A stretch of 64,000 nt of DNA from the NCBI RefSeq assembly GCF_024764835.1, contig NZ_JALIGE010000076.1, positions 186,001 to 250,000 of the forward strand, in the 5' to 3' direction. The notes below the pieces were generated by a model. It was given only the letters and a program-made list of their open reading frames with translations. It made no database searches and was not told where the DNA came from. A program made the position numbers and the translations under genes. This document shows, one piece after another, positions 26,827-36,987 of this stretch (position 1 is its first letter; every line of letters begins with the position of its first letter). This DNA comes from Scandinavium hiltneri (lineage in GTDB: Bacteria > Pseudomonadota > Gammaproteobacteria > Enterobacterales > Enterobacteriaceae).

Positions 26827-28083
26827 ATGCTTTCCTCAGATGCCCCCATAAGCTGGAAACGGAATCTCACCATCGCCTGGATCGGCTGTTTTCTTACCGG
26901 CGCGGCCTTCAGTCTGGTCATGCCTTTTCTGCCGCTGTACGTCGAACAACTCGGCGTCACCGGACATAGCGCACTAAACATGTGGTCCGGACTGGTATTC
27001 AGCATCACCTTTCTGTTTTCCGCTATCGCCTCACCGTTTTGGGGTGGGCTCGCAGACCGTAAAGGTCGAAAAATCATGCTACTACGCTCTGCCCTCGGCA
27101 TGGCGATTGTGATGGTGCTGATGGGCTTCGCGCAGAATATCTGGCAGTTTCTGGTTCTGCGCGCGCTGTTGGGTCTTCTCGGCGGCTTTGTGCCGAACGC
27201 CAATGCGCTGATCGCCACTCAAATCCCTCGCCATAAAAGCGGCTGGGCGCTGGGAACGCTTTCCACCGGGGCGGTGAGCGGCGCGCTGCTTGGCCCTTTA
27301 GCTGGCGGCCTGATGGCAGACACCTACGGCCTGCGTCCGGTGTTCTTTATGACTGCCAGCGTGCTGTTTTTGTGCTTCCTGCTGACGCTTTTACTTATCC
27401 GCGAGCAGTTCGAGCCGGTGCCGAAAAAAGAGATGCTTCACGCCAGAGACGTTCTTTCCTCGCTGAAAAGCCCGAAGCTGGTGCTAAGCCTGTTTGTCAC
27501 TACCATGATTATCCAGGTGGCGACCGGCTCTATCGCCCCAATTCTTACGCTGTATGTACGGGAGCTGGCGGGTAACGTCAGCAATATCGCGTTTATCAGC
27601 GGGATGATTGCGTCGGTGCCCGGCGTTGCCGCGCTGATCAGCGCCCCTCGTCTGGGCAAACTGGGCGACAGAATCGGGCCGGAAAAAATCCTGATTGCGG
27701 CGCTGATAATCTCCGTTCTGCTGTTAATCCCGATGTCGTTTGTGCAAACCCCCTGGCAGCTTGGCCTGCTGCGCTTTCTGCTCGGCGCTGCCGACGGGGC
27801 GCTGCTGCCCGCCGTTCAGACGTTGCTGGTGTACAATTCCACCAACCAGATTGCCGGGCGCATTTTCAGCTATAACCAGTCTTTTCGCGATATTGGTAAC
27901 GTCACCGGGCCGCTGATTGGCGCCTCGGTTTCGGCGAGCTACGGTTTTCGCACGGTGTTCCTGGTGACCGCGAGCGTGGTCATGTTCAACGCCATTTATA
28001 CAGGCCTGAGTATGCGCCGTACGCGACAGGCAGCCCTCGCCTCTGTGCAGAGTGAAAGTGAAGACTCGTCTGCGGTGAATTAA
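26827..28083 (+). CDS. mdtG: MFS multidrug exporter MdtG
   Basis: A 418-residue, 12-helix DHA1 drug exporter (E. coli MdtG 408), linked to fosfomycin and deoxycholate resistance. The core is highly conserved: ALNMWSGLVFSITFLFSAIA, then the motif GGLADRKGRKIMLLRSALGM. The ATG at 26827 is used; an upstream TTG would add 11 residues without family similarity. In E. coli the gene is under MarA/SoxS/Rob; no marbox was firmly identified here. Confidence 0.94.
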   Translation: MLSSDAPISWKRNLTIAWIGCFLTGAAFSLVMPFLPLYVEQLGVTGHSALNMWSGLVFSITFLFSAIASPFWGGLADRKGRKIMLLRSALGMAIVMVLMGFAQNIWQFLVLRALLGLLGGFVPNANALIATQIPRHKSGWALGTLSTGAVSGALLGPLAGGLMADTYGLRPVFFMTASVLFLCFLLTLLLIREQFEPVPKKEMLHARDVLSSLKSPKLVLSLFVTTMIIQVATGSIAPILTLYVRELAGNVSNIAFISGMIASVPGVAALISAPRLGKLGDRIGPEKILIAALIISVLLLIPMSFVQTPWQLGLLRFLLGAADGALLPAVQTLLVYNSTNQIAGRIFSYNQSFRDIGNVTGPLIGASVSASYGFRTVFLVTASVVMFNAIYTGLSMRRTRQAALASVQSESEDSSAVN

Positions 28084-28177
28084 TCCATCAGGATGTTTTT
28101 TCGTCTGACGTTCTTGCTTAACCGAAACTTCGTCTATTCTTTTCCTGAAAACCACGTCAAACCGCAGGGAGAATGAG

Positions 28178-28552
28178 ATGACTATGTACGCCACGCTCGA
28201 CGAAGCTATTGATGCGGCTCGCGAAGAGTTTGTTGCCAGCAGCCCCAATCCGGGGGAAGACGAACTCAGTGTTCAGCAGCTCAACTTACAGAAATACATC
28301 CTGCAGGATGGCGATATTATGTGGCAGGCCGAATTCTTTGCCACTGAAGGCGAAGAAGGCGAATGCCTGCCGATGGTGAGCGGAGAAGGTGCGCAGAGCG
28401 TCTTTGACGGCGATTTCGATGAGATTGAACTGACGCAGGAGTGGATTGAAGAAAATACACTCCACGAGTGGGATGAGGGCGAATTTCAGCTCGAACCGCC
28501 TTTGGACACCGAAGAGGGTCAGACGGCAGCCGATGAGTGGGATGAGCGCTAG
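28178..28552 (+). CDS. msyB: Acidic protein MsyB
   Basis: A 124-residue, extremely acidic cytoplasmic protein (same length as E. coli MsyB) known as a multicopy suppressor of secretion mutants. Both ends are conserved (MTMYATLDEAIDAAREEF, and TLHEWDEGEFQLEPPLDTEE). A GGGAGAA site precedes the ATG. Its stop is immediately adjacent to the stop of the converging yceK with no intervening base. Confidence 0.95.
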   Translation: MTMYATLDEAIDAAREEFVASSPNPGEDELSVQQLNLQKYILQDGDIMWQAEFFATEGEEGECLPMVSGEGAQSVFDGDFDEIELTQEWIEENTLHEWDEGEFQLEPPLDTEEGQTAADEWDER

Positions 28553-28795
28553 TTACTCGTAAGGGCCATGATTGGCATCGATGGGTAACAGCAGCGTATC
28601 AAAGACCAGCGAGAACGGCAGATCGAGGATGGTGATATAGCGCCATGCGGAATCTCTGACGTCCCACTGCACGCCAGGATAGTACTGATTTCCGTGCCCC
28701 TGGCCCGGTATGGTCCGACTGATAATGCTGCCGCAGCCGCTCAGCGTGAGCGCCATCAGGCACACCGCCAGGATCCTCACCGCGTTTCTGTTCAT
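28553..28795 (-). CDS. yceK: YceK/YidQ-family lipoprotein
   Basis: An 80-residue small lipoprotein; the signal peptide ends in LTLSGC. The mature part GSIISRTIPGQGHGNQYYPG and the C terminus PIDANHGPYE are nearly identical to E. coli YceK (75 residues). The ATG at 28795 has GAGG 5 bases upstream. Function unknown (DUF1375 family). Confidence 0.92.
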   Translation of the reverse strand: MNRNAVRILAVCLMALTLSGCGSIISRTIPGQGHGNQYYPGVQWDVRDSAWRYITILDLPFSLVFDTLLLPIDANHGPYE

Positions 28796-28807
28796 TAAAA
28801 CCTCATT

Positions 28808-28836
28808 AAAAAAATACCGGTCAATCGACCGGTATT
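28808..28836 (-). terminator. opgGH operon terminator
   Basis: A 10 bp stem (AATACCGGTC / GACCGGTATT) with a 4-base loop and a run of seven A residues on the left, which reads as a U-tract on the minus strand, about 28 bases after the opgH stop and before yceK. Confidence 0.88.
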
Positions 28837-28863
28837 TTATTTTCAAACGCGTTACAGCGGAAG

Positions 28864-31392
28864 TTACTTCGCTTTAATCGCCAATGGATTGAGCTTAATT
28901 TCCGAGTAATGGTCCACCCACGAAGAATATCTCTCCGGAGATGACCACACGCGATAGTGCATGCGCGCCATGGTAACCGGGTCGCTCAGCAACACCAGGC
29001 GGCGGTCGCGATTCAGTTTGTCCGGCGTTTCGTTCAGCGCCTGCTCAACGTGACGGTCGCGGGCAATTTCCTGCACTTTACTGTCACGGTGACGTGCGGT
29101 CGCCATCGCGGTCGCCAGGGCGTTAAACGACGGGTTAAACACCGCGTGCATAAAGCCATCGTCCAGCGAACGGGTGCGGTTCAGCACCACGTACTTGTCG
29201 GTGTCCTGCAAAACCTGCGGCGGGGAATACTCTTCCGGGATCAGGAACAGCTTCCAGCGCTTGGTGCGCAGACCGATGGTCGAACGGCTGGAAATCACCG
29301 ACACAAACGGCGACAGAATCAGCGAGAAGACAATCGGTGCCAGCCAGAACAGGAAACGCAAGTCCAGCCACGCCATACCCACAGCCCACACCAGACCCAG
29401 CAGCAGCTGAGAACCGTGACGCATGAAGGCCTCACCCCATGGGGTTGAGTCATCATCACGCTGCGGCGAGTTCCATACCACTTCCCAGCCAAGGAACGCA
29501 CTGACCACGAACACGGTGTGGAACAGCATACGAACCGGCGCCAGAAGCACCGAGAACAATACTTCCAGCAGCAGGGAGAGGGTCACGCGGCAGAAACCAC
29601 CAAACTCTTTCGACCCTTTGCACCAGATAAGGATGATACTCAGCAGCTTAGGCAGGAACAGCAGCACCATGGTTGATGCGAACAGTGCGATGGCCAGTTC
29701 CGGACGCCACTGCGGCCAGACCGGGAACAGCTGACGCGGCTGCAGGAAGTACTGCGGCTCGGTGAGCGCATGAACCACCTGTAGCGCTGTCGACAACGCA
29801 AGGAAACTAAACCACAGCGGCGCCGACAGGTATGACATTACACCTGTCAGGAACACCGCACGGTGTACCGGGTGCATGCCTTTCACGAGGAACAGACGGA
29901 AGTTCATCAGGTTCCCGTGACACCAGCGACGGTCACGTTTCAGTTCGTCCAGCAGATTTGGCGGCAGCTCTTCATACGAACCGGGCAAGTCGTAGGCAAT
30001 CCACACGCCCCAGCCTGCACGACGCATCAGCGCCGCTTCCACGAAGTCGTGGGAGAGGATAGAACCAGCGAACGAACCTTCACCCGGCAGCGGTGCCAGT
30101 GCACAGTGCTCGATGAACGGCTTCACGCGGATAATGGCGTTGTGACCCCAGTAGTGAGATTCACCCAGCTGCCAGAAGTGCAGACCGGCAGTAAACAGCG
30201 GGCCGTAAACACGAGTCGCAAACTGCTGGCAACGCGCGTAAAGCGTGTCCATGCCGGAGGCTTTTGGTGAGGACTGGATGATCCCGGCGTTCGGATTCGC
30301 TTCCATCAGACGCACCAGACCACACAGACAGTCACCGGTCATCACGGAGTCTGCGTCCAGCACCACCATGTAGCTGTACTGGCTACCCCAACGACGGCAG
30401 AAATCATCGATGTTACCGCTTTTACGCTTCACACGACGACGACGACGACGGTAGAAAATCTGTCCTTCGCCCCCGACTTCCGCAATCAGCTCCATCCACG
30501 CTTTCTGCTCACGCATGCAGATATCAGGATCATAACTGTCGCTCAGCACGTAAACGTCGAAATGCTTGTGGTTACCGGTCGCTTTCACCGATTCCCAGGT
30601 TGCACGCAGGCCCGCGAATACGCGGTCTACATCTTCGTTACAGATAGGCATGATAAGCGCGGTGCGATGCTCAGGATTCAGCGCTTCATCACCGACGGTT
30701 GACGCTGAAATACTGTATTTATCGCGACCCATCAGCAATTGCAGGAAGCCCATCAGAGCGGTCCAGAAACCGGCGGACACCCAACAGAACAGAATGGCAA
30801 ACAGGATAAGGATCCCCGTTTGCAGCACGTACGGCAGCAGTTGCATGAAGGAAACCCACAGGTCCTGACCGCGCATGTCCATTGGGTTAACCAGCGCCCA
30901 GCCCTGGTACGGAAGAATAGTTTTCATGTACCAGGTCGCGACGACGGTTTGCGCCAACGTCAGCAACAACAGGATGTAACGACGGATAGTCCCGGCAGTA
31001 CGCCACTTGTCTTCACGCTCACGCTCCTCCTGAGTCAGACGCGACAAATAACGCGGCTGAACCTCACGGCCCAGCATTTTGTCCCAGAAGCGACCAATCG
31101 GGTTGGTGCGCCACGGATCCGGGAACATAGAAGAACGTGTCGCTTTCGGCATCGCCTCAAGCTGTGTGCGCCCTTCCTCGTCTTTGATTATCTGCCCTTC
31201 CGACAGCGAATCCGGCCACGCCTGCTCCAGGCGCGCTTTTACCGAACCGAGCGGTGAATCATCTTCACGCGCAATCGGCGTCTCTTCGGTATCAAGCGCC
31301 TGATGCAGAGCACGAAAATCAGTGGTCGGCAATGCCGCCTTCTCAGTATCAGAGAGGGGCATTGCATCGATGTATTCGTTTATCTTATTCAT
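28864..31392 (-). CDS. opgH: Osmoregulated periplasmic glucan glucosyltransferase OpgH
   Basis: An 842-residue inner-membrane GT2 glycosyltransferase (E. coli 847) that polymerises UDP-glucose into the glucan backbone. Cytoplasmic N-terminal region, two membrane helices (about 135-215), a GT2 domain with the DxD motif LDADSVMTGD and (Q/R)xxRW-type RDRRWCHGN, then further helices. The long N-terminal region interacts with FtsZ in E. coli. The start MNKINEYIDAMPLSDT at 31392 overlaps the opgG stop by 8 bases, indicating coupled translation. Confidence 0.96.
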   Translation of the reverse strand: MNKINEYIDAMPLSDTEKAALPTTDFRALHQALDTEETPIAREDDSPLGSVKARLEQAWPDSLSEGQIIKDEEGRTQLEAMPKATRSSMFPDPWRTNPIGRFWDKMLGREVQPRYLSRLTQEEREREDKWRTAGTIRRYILLLLTLAQTVVATWYMKTILPYQGWALVNPMDMRGQDLWVSFMQLLPYVLQTGILILFAILFCWVSAGFWTALMGFLQLLMGRDKYSISASTVGDEALNPEHRTALIMPICNEDVDRVFAGLRATWESVKATGNHKHFDVYVLSDSYDPDICMREQKAWMELIAEVGGEGQIFYRRRRRRVKRKSGNIDDFCRRWGSQYSYMVVLDADSVMTGDCLCGLVRLMEANPNAGIIQSSPKASGMDTLYARCQQFATRVYGPLFTAGLHFWQLGESHYWGHNAIIRVKPFIEHCALAPLPGEGSFAGSILSHDFVEAALMRRAGWGVWIAYDLPGSYEELPPNLLDELKRDRRWCHGNLMNFRLFLVKGMHPVHRAVFLTGVMSYLSAPLWFSFLALSTALQVVHALTEPQYFLQPRQLFPVWPQWRPELAIALFASTMVLLFLPKLLSIILIWCKGSKEFGGFCRVTLSLLLEVLFSVLLAPVRMLFHTVFVVSAFLGWEVVWNSPQRDDDSTPWGEAFMRHGSQLLLGLVWAVGMAWLDLRFLFWLAPIVFSLILSPFVSVISSRSTIGLRTKRWKLFLIPEEYSPPQVLQDTDKYVVLNRTRSLDDGFMHAVFNPSFNALATAMATARHRDSKVQEIARDRHVEQALNETPDKLNRDRRLVLLSDPVTMARMHYRVWSSPERYSSWVDHYSEIKLNPLAIKAK

Positions 31393-32938
31393 TGGCAGGT
31401 AGCTGATAGCTCCAGGTTTCACTCAGCGTCTGATCGCCATTGACCAGGGCCGCACGCATGTCGGTCGTTTTCTTCACATCTTTGACTTTCACACGCATCG
31501 TCAGACGCCAGCCTTTAGTCATCGGGTTATAGCGAACGTTGCTGTCCACGATTTCCCCGTTGTCACCAATACTGGTCTGGGCAGTAACCGGCGTATCCTG
31601 CGGCAACTTTTTCATGTCCGCGCCGGTGTAGTCGACGACAAACGCGATAGTGCCATCCGGCTGACGAATGAGGTTCGACTGCTTCACATCACCCGTTGAA
31701 CGACGCGTCTGCATGACATACGCGCTATCCGGTGCGTGCAGTTTGTCTTCGTCACGGCTGAAAGTGATGGTGTATTTGAAGTTCATCTCTTTACCTGGGT
31801 CCGGCAGCTGGTCCGGGGTCCAGTAAGCGACGATATTATCGTTGGTTTCGTCGTTGGTTGGAATTTCCACCAGCTCGACTTTCCCTTTACCCCAGTCGCC
31901 TTTCGGGGTAATCCAAGCACTTGGGCGCAGGTCATAACGATCGTCCAAATCCTCATAACGCGAGAACTGACGACCACGCTGCAGCAGACCAAAGCCTTGC
32001 GGATTTTCGGTCGCGTAGCTGCTCACTGCGAGGTGTTTCGGGTTATTCAGCGGACGCCAGATCCATTCACCGTTACCGGCCAGAATCGACAGACCGTTAG
32101 AGTCATGCAGTTCAGGACGGAAGTTGGTGGCCGGAGATGGCTGATTCGGCCCAAACAGGAACATGCTGGTCAGTGGTGCCACGCCCAGTTTGCCCACTTT
32201 ATCGCGCAGGTAAACTTTGGACTGCACATCAACCACGGTATCGCGGCCCGGCATCACAACAAAGCGATAGGCACCGGTCGCACGCGGGGAATCCAGCAAT
32301 GCATAAATAGTCAGACGTTTGTCGGTCGCTTTTGGACGCTCAATCCAGAACTCACGAAAACGCGGGAACTCTTCGCCGGATGGCAAAGCAGTATCAATGG
32401 CGAGGCCGCGGGCAGACAAGCCATAGGTTTGACCCTGGCCGAGAACGCGGAAATAGCTGGCTCCGAGCATGCTGACGATTTCGTCGTTTTTATCTTTGCT
32501 GTTGATCGGATACAGCACTTTAAACCCGGCAAAACCCAGATCCTTGACGGTATCTTTATCATGCTGGACATTGCCAAAATTGAAGTAATCCGGGCTGTAC
32601 TTGATTTTCTTCACCGACGTGGCCGTCACTTCATTAATAGCGACTGGCGTGTCGAAATACATCCCCTGATGGTAGAACTCAAGCTTGAACGGAGTCTTGA
32701 CCTTGCTCCAGTAAGCTTTGTCGTGGTTGAACTGAATTTGCTGATAATCCGCATACTTCATGTCGCGGAAAACGGAGGGCAGGTTACTTTTTGGCGCTTC
32801 GTAGCCCTTGCCGGCGAGCGATTTCGCTTCCTTCGCTACATCATCAATACTGAACGCCCATGCAGATGAAGTACACAGGGACAACATTATGGCTGCGCCT
32901 ATCCAACGCAGTTTCATCATCTGTGGTTTATTTTTCAT
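31385..32938 (-). CDS. opgG: Periplasmic glucan biosynthesis protein OpgG
   Basis: A 517-residue periplasmic protein with a signal peptide ending TSSAWA|FSIDDVAK, needed for synthesis and branching of osmoregulated periplasmic glucans. Beta-sandwich domain followed by an Ig-like domain. Two starts are possible: ATG 32938 (MKNKPQMMKLRW, GGGGGAAG about 12 bases upstream) or ATG 32920 (511 residues, the E. coli length); neither has ideal spacing. First gene of opgGH and divergent from opgC. Confidence 0.95.
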   Translation of the reverse strand: MKNKPQMMKLRWIGAAIMLSLCTSSAWAFSIDDVAKEAKSLAGKGYEAPKSNLPSVFRDMKYADYQQIQFNHDKAYWSKVKTPFKLEFYHQGMYFDTPVAINEVTATSVKKIKYSPDYFNFGNVQHDKDTVKDLGFAGFKVLYPINSKDKNDEIVSMLGASYFRVLGQGQTYGLSARGLAIDTALPSGEEFPRFREFWIERPKATDKRLTIYALLDSPRATGAYRFVVMPGRDTVVDVQSKVYLRDKVGKLGVAPLTSMFLFGPNQPSPATNFRPELHDSNGLSILAGNGEWIWRPLNNPKHLAVSSYATENPQGFGLLQRGRQFSRYEDLDDRYDLRPSAWITPKGDWGKGKVELVEIPTNDETNDNIVAYWTPDQLPDPGKEMNFKYTITFSRDEDKLHAPDSAYVMQTRRSTGDVKQSNLIRQPDGTIAFVVDYTGADMKKLPQDTPVTAQTSIGDNGEIVDSNVRYNPMTKGWRLTMRVKVKDVKKTTDMRAALVNGDQTLSETWSYQLPANE

Positions 32939-33189
32939 AAGTAGTAAGCACTTCCCCCTTTGTGTGCTTAAATCGATCCAATCCATTTTAATGGAAACTC
33001 AAGCAATCCGACAACATAATCCCCATTTTGTTCGGCTCGGTGGCCTATGGAATAAACAACGTTCCACACCGGTATGCACTTTGCGTGCTACTCCTAAAGA
33101 CAGGTTCCCGGACTTCGTGTAGGGTTGCTCGAATTTAACTGTTATCGTACTGGCCGATAAGACGATTAGTCTGAGATTTCATTGACTTT

Positions 33190-34350
33190 ATGAATAATAC
33201 ACCACCGCAACGCGAATATTTCCTCGACTCCATCCGCGCCTGGCTGATGCTGTTGGGTATTCCTTTCCATATTTCCCTGATTTATTCCAGCCATACCTGG
33301 CACGTCAACAGCGCTGAACCTTCGTGGTGGCTGACGCTGTTCAACGATTTTGTTCATTCATTCCGTATGCAGGTCTTTTTCGTCATTTCCGGCTATTTCT
33401 CGTACATGCTGTTTTTGCGCTATCCGATGAAAAAATGGTGGACGGTGCGCGTGGAGCGCGTCGGCATCCCGATGTTGACCGCCATTCCCCTGTTGACGCT
33501 GCCGCAATTTTTAATGCTTCAGCACGTTGAAGGAAAATCGGCGACCTGGCATACGCTGACCGGCTATCAAAAATTCAACACCCTGGCGTGGGAACTGGTG
33601 TCTCATCTGTGGTTCCTGTTGGTTCTGGTGGTGCTGACCACGCTCGGGCTGGCGCTGTTCCATTGGATCAAAAAGCGCCAGCAGGCCTCAATTATCGCGT
33701 TTTTCAATAACGTTTCCATGGGCCAACTGACCGGGCTGTTCCTTGCCTTGGGCATTGTGTACGCCATTATTCGCCGGACGCTGTTCATCGTGTATCCCCC
33801 GATACTCAGCGACGGTATTTTTAATTTCGTGGTGATGCAGACCCTGTTCTATCTGCCATTCTTTATTCTGGGCGCGCAGGCGTTCGTGAATCCACGCCTC
33901 AAAGATGTGTTTACTACCCCTTCACCGTGGTGCATGGCCGGCGCGATTCTCGGCTTTATTGCCTATCGCCTGAACCAGCAGTACGGCTCTGGCGACGCCT
34001 GGATGTATGAAACTGAGTACGTGATTACGATGGTATTGGGCCTGTGGATGGTGAACGTGGTGTTTGCATTTGGCCACCGGATGTTGAATTTCAAATCCAG
34101 CCGCGTGACCTATTTCGTCAACGCCTCGCTGTTTATTTATCTGGTACACCACCCGCTGACCCTGCTGTACGGCGCGTGGATCACCCCGTACATCCATTCC
34201 AACCTGGTCGGCTTTATCACCGGTCTGGTGTTCGTGGTCGGGATTGCGATTATCCTGTACGAAATTCACCTTCGTATTCCGCTGCTGCGTTTCCTGTTTT
34301 CCGGCAAACCGCAGACGCCACCGAATAAAGTTCAGTCTTCCGCACAGTAA
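33190..34350 (+). CDS. opgC: Glucans biosynthesis protein OpgC (succinyl transferase)
   Basis: A 386-residue membrane protein (E. coli 385) of the acyltransferase-3 family with about 10 helices. It adds succinyl groups to periplasmic glucans. The N terminus EYFLDSIRAWLMLLGIPFH and the helix motif FRMQVFFVISGYFSYMLFL contain the family residues. Divergent from opgGH, so the three glucan genes share the ~250 bp between them. The C-terminal ~15 residues are hydrophilic. Confidence 0.95.
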   Translation: MNNTPPQREYFLDSIRAWLMLLGIPFHISLIYSSHTWHVNSAEPSWWLTLFNDFVHSFRMQVFFVISGYFSYMLFLRYPMKKWWTVRVERVGIPMLTAIPLLTLPQFLMLQHVEGKSATWHTLTGYQKFNTLAWELVSHLWFLLVLVVLTTLGLALFHWIKKRQQASIIAFFNNVSMGQLTGLFLALGIVYAIIRRTLFIVYPPILSDGIFNFVVMQTLFYLPFFILGAQAFVNPRLKDVFTTPSPWCMAGAILGFIAYRLNQQYGSGDAWMYETEYVITMVLGLWMVNVVFAFGHRMLNFKSSRVTYFVNASLFIYLVHHPLTLLYGAWITPYIHSNLVGFITGLVFVVGIAIILYEIHLRIPLLRFLFSGKPQTPPNKVQSSAQ

Positions 34351-34396
34351 TAACTTTTCGCACAGTAAGCAAAGGGGCCGCCTCTGTGCGGCCCGA

Positions 34397-35848
34397 TTAC
34401 AACAACCACTCCACCGGCAACACATACGCTATCAGCACTAAAATACGCTGCCAGATTTTGGCCTGCGGCTCTTTGCGTAGTTCGGTTTCCTGCCCGTATT
34501 CCCTGTCTATCCAGTGAATTTTTCCCCATCGCGTTAGCTTGAGCTTCCAGGCGGCGTCGCGCTGACTTTTCAGAAAACGATGGTGAATGCGCTGGGCGAG
34601 ATGCTCGCTGTCGATAACCAGCCCCATTTCGGTATTGAGCAGCGCCGAACGCGGGTCGAAATTAAACGAGCCAATAAACACTTTTTTGCCATCAATACTG
34701 AAGGTTTTGGCGTGCAGACTGGAACCAGAGTTTCCGGTCAAACCGCGGTCGCGGATGCCTGGCCGTGGATGTTGCGTCGGTTTCAGCTCGTAAAGTTCGA
34801 CGCCGTGACGAAGCAACTTTTTACGCCAGCGCGCATAACCCGCGTGAACCACCGCCACATCATTCGCCGCCAGGGAGTTAGTCAGAATCGCGACTTTCAC
34901 CCCTTTTCGCACCAGCTGCAGAATTTGCGCCACGCCCGCGCGGCCTGGCACAAAATAAGAAGAGATAATATCGATATTCGATTCGGGCGTACCCATCGCG
35001 CGGCGTAAACGTTCAGGCAGTAAACTGCGCGGAGCAGCTCTTCCTTCCCCTTTGCGCGGATCGTCGCTGAGCAGTTTAGTTTGCGCGTGAATAAACGGTA
35101 AATCCCCCTGCGACATGCGCCGGGCAATTTCGGTTGTCGCCAGTTTTTCCAGATAGCGGTCAGCGGCGATCTGCTGTTCATCGGAAAATGCGGGCAAAGA
35201 CGGCTTTACCCTTGCCATATTGTCCGATGGAAGCACCTGTTTTAGGGTTACCACTGATTCACACTGCCAGTAGCGCTCGAAATCCCGTTCCACTTCTGCG
35301 ACAACGTGGCCTGTCGCCAGCACGTCGAGATCGGTAAACAAGGGTTCTTCACCGATACCGAAATAGGCATCGCCCACGTTGCGCCCACCGATGATGGTCG
35401 CCAGACAGTCCGCACTAAAACTTTTGTTATGCATCCGGCGGTTGAGACGCGCAAAATCGGTCAGATAACCCAGCATCCGCAGAGTACGAAATGAAAAAGG
35501 ATTGAACAGCCGCACGTCGATATTGGGGTGCGCATCCAGGATTTTGAGCGTGTCGTCCAGCCCGCTGGTGTTGTTGTCATCCAGTAATAATCGTACCTTC
35601 ACGCCCCGGTCTGCGGCGTCCATTAGTGCCTGAAACAACAATCGGCCGGAGACGTCGTCTTCCCAGATGTAATACTGCACATCAAGGGTACGCTCCGCCA
35701 GGGCAGCAAGCTGATAGCGCGCGGCAAAAGCTTCAAGACTGTCTTCGAGCGTGTGGATCCCACAGACGGTTGACGAGGCGTTCTCTGAAGAAGCCAGCGC
35801 CTGGTGCAGGCGGGTGTCAGTTTCCCTGCTGGCTAAGTAATCGTGCAT
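34397..35848 (-). CDS. clsC: Cardiolipin synthase C (ClsC)
   Basis: A phospholipase D superfamily enzyme (483 residues from this start; E. coli 473) that makes cardiolipin from phosphatidylglycerol and phosphatidylethanolamine. Both HxKx4D motifs are visible: HNKSFSAD and HAKTFSIDGKKVFIGSFNFD. C terminus LPVEWLL as in E. coli. The start is uncertain: the ATG at 35848 overlaps ymdB by 32 bases and is the last Met before the conserved part; the N-terminal ~30 residues do not match E. coli. YmdB stimulates ClsC in E. coli, consistent with the overlap. Confidence 0.92.
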   Translation of the reverse strand: MHDYLASRETDTRLHQALASSENASSTVCGIHTLEDSLEAFAARYQLAALAERTLDVQYYIWEDDVSGRLLFQALMDAADRGVKVRLLLDDNNTSGLDDTLKILDAHPNIDVRLFNPFSFRTLRMLGYLTDFARLNRRMHNKSFSADCLATIIGGRNVGDAYFGIGEEPLFTDLDVLATGHVVAEVERDFERYWQCESVVTLKQVLPSDNMARVKPSLPAFSDEQQIAADRYLEKLATTEIARRMSQGDLPFIHAQTKLLSDDPRKGEGRAAPRSLLPERLRRAMGTPESNIDIISSYFVPGRAGVAQILQLVRKGVKVAILTNSLAANDVAVVHAGYARWRKKLLRHGVELYELKPTQHPRPGIRDRGLTGNSGSSLHAKTFSIDGKKVFIGSFNFDPRSALLNTEMGLVIDSEHLAQRIHHRFLKSQRDAAWKLKLTRWGKIHWIDREYGQETELRKEPQAKIWQRILVLIAYVLPVEWLL

Positions 35849-36347
35849 ATAGATGTGCACTGTCCTCATCAAAGCAAACGAAAGTTACCTGTTCAGGTAA
35901 CGCGTGGCTGGCAAGCCAGCGATCAACGGTGGTAAAGGCAATCGCTGCTGCAGCGGCTTTAGGATAGCCGTAGACGCCGGTACTGATGGCAGGGAATGCC
36001 AGAGTCCGATAGCCGTTGGCTTCCGCCAGCTGCAGGCTGTTGCGATAAGCGTCTTCCAACAACGCAGCTTCGTGCTGTTCGCCACCGTACCATACCGGCC
36101 CAACGGCGTGGATAACCGCTTTAGCGTTTAGATGACCGGCCTCGGTTATCACCGCGTGACCAGCCGGACACTCCCCTTGCTGCTGGCGCACTTTTTTGCA
36201 GGCTTCCAGTAATGCCGGGCCTGCAGCCCGGTGAATGGTCCCGTCCACACCCCCACCGCCCAGTAACGACGGATTGGCGGCGTTGACGATAACATCGACA
36301 TCGAGGGTAGTGATATCGGCCTGAAGGATTTGGATCCGCGCGTTCAT
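35817..36347 (-). CDS. ymdB: Macrodomain protein YmdB (O-acetyl-ADP-ribose deacetylase)
   Basis: A 176-residue macrodomain protein (E. coli 177) that hydrolyses O-acetyl-ADP-ribose and inhibits RNase III. The ligand loop NAANPSLLGGGGVDG and the second loop AISTGVYGYPKAAAA are intact. ATG at 36347 is preceded by GCAGGAGA. It overlaps clsC and lies next to ymdA/csgC, as in E. coli, where YmdB also influences biofilm formation. Confidence 0.95.
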   Translation of the reverse strand: MNARIQILQADITTLDVDVIVNAANPSLLGGGGVDGTIHRAAGPALLEACKKVRQQQGECPAGHAVITEAGHLNAKAVIHAVGPVWYGGEQHEAALLEDAYRNSLQLAEANGYRTLAFPAISTGVYGYPKAAAAAIAFTTVDRWLASHALPEQVTFVCFDEDSAHLYARLLSQQGN

Positions 36348-36422
36348 AAATTTCTCCTGCCGAACGTTCACTTAAGTTCAAGTTTAGTCAAAAGCAGGAG
36401 AAAGCGTTTATCCGTAAAGAGG

Positions 36423-36746
36423 TTAACGATAAGCGATGGTGACGACACCGAGTGTTTTCTGAGGATTAATGTAGCGCATGCTAACGGTTGCCGCCTCGTT
36501 ATTCACGACTTGTCCCGTAGTAGCCTGCTGGTAAGAAATAGCGGAAGTTTGCACCTGCCCTGCACGATGGCAACTCATGGAAATATGCTGAGAACCGGTT
36601 GAAATGTTGCAAGGATCTTCGACAATCGACCCGACAAAATGAATGACGCCTCCCTGTGCTTGAGAGGTTGTGGCCGTCGCGGCGCCAGTGAACAACGCCG
36701 ACGACAGACAGGCAACGACACACAGCTGTTTAGTTAAGGTTTTCAT
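36423..36746 (-). CDS. ymdA: Fimbrial-like periplasmic protein YmdA
   Basis: A 107-residue secreted protein (E. coli YmdA 103) with a signal peptide (MKTLTKQLCVVACLSSALFT, cleaved near ATA) and a type 1 pilin-like pattern: IHFVGSIVEDPCNIS with two Cys (DPC and SMSC). Function unknown; it usually follows csgC in the csgBAC-ymdAB order and is retained here although csgBA has moved. The start at 36746 has GGAGC upstream. Confidence 0.85.
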   Translation of the reverse strand: MKTLTKQLCVVACLSSALFTGAATATTSQAQGGVIHFVGSIVEDPCNISTGSQHISMSCHRAGQVQTSAISYQQATTGQVVNNEAATVSMRYINPQKTLGVVTIAYR

Positions 36747-36987
36747 CGCGTAGCTCCGTGGAATGTTATCATCCCTGAGAGAGTTATGCGCACGCCGCAC
36801 CGTGCCTATGTCACCACGACACATCAAAACCATAAACAATAGAGATCATAATGAGCCCTGTCAGACAGCGCTTATACGATAACAGTAGTGCAAATTATCA
36901 AGTCTTGAAGGGTAACCATCGAATTAAAACGCAAATACGGAAAATCAATTGCTGGAAAAGAAACCAAAAAAGATATTTTAAAAAGAA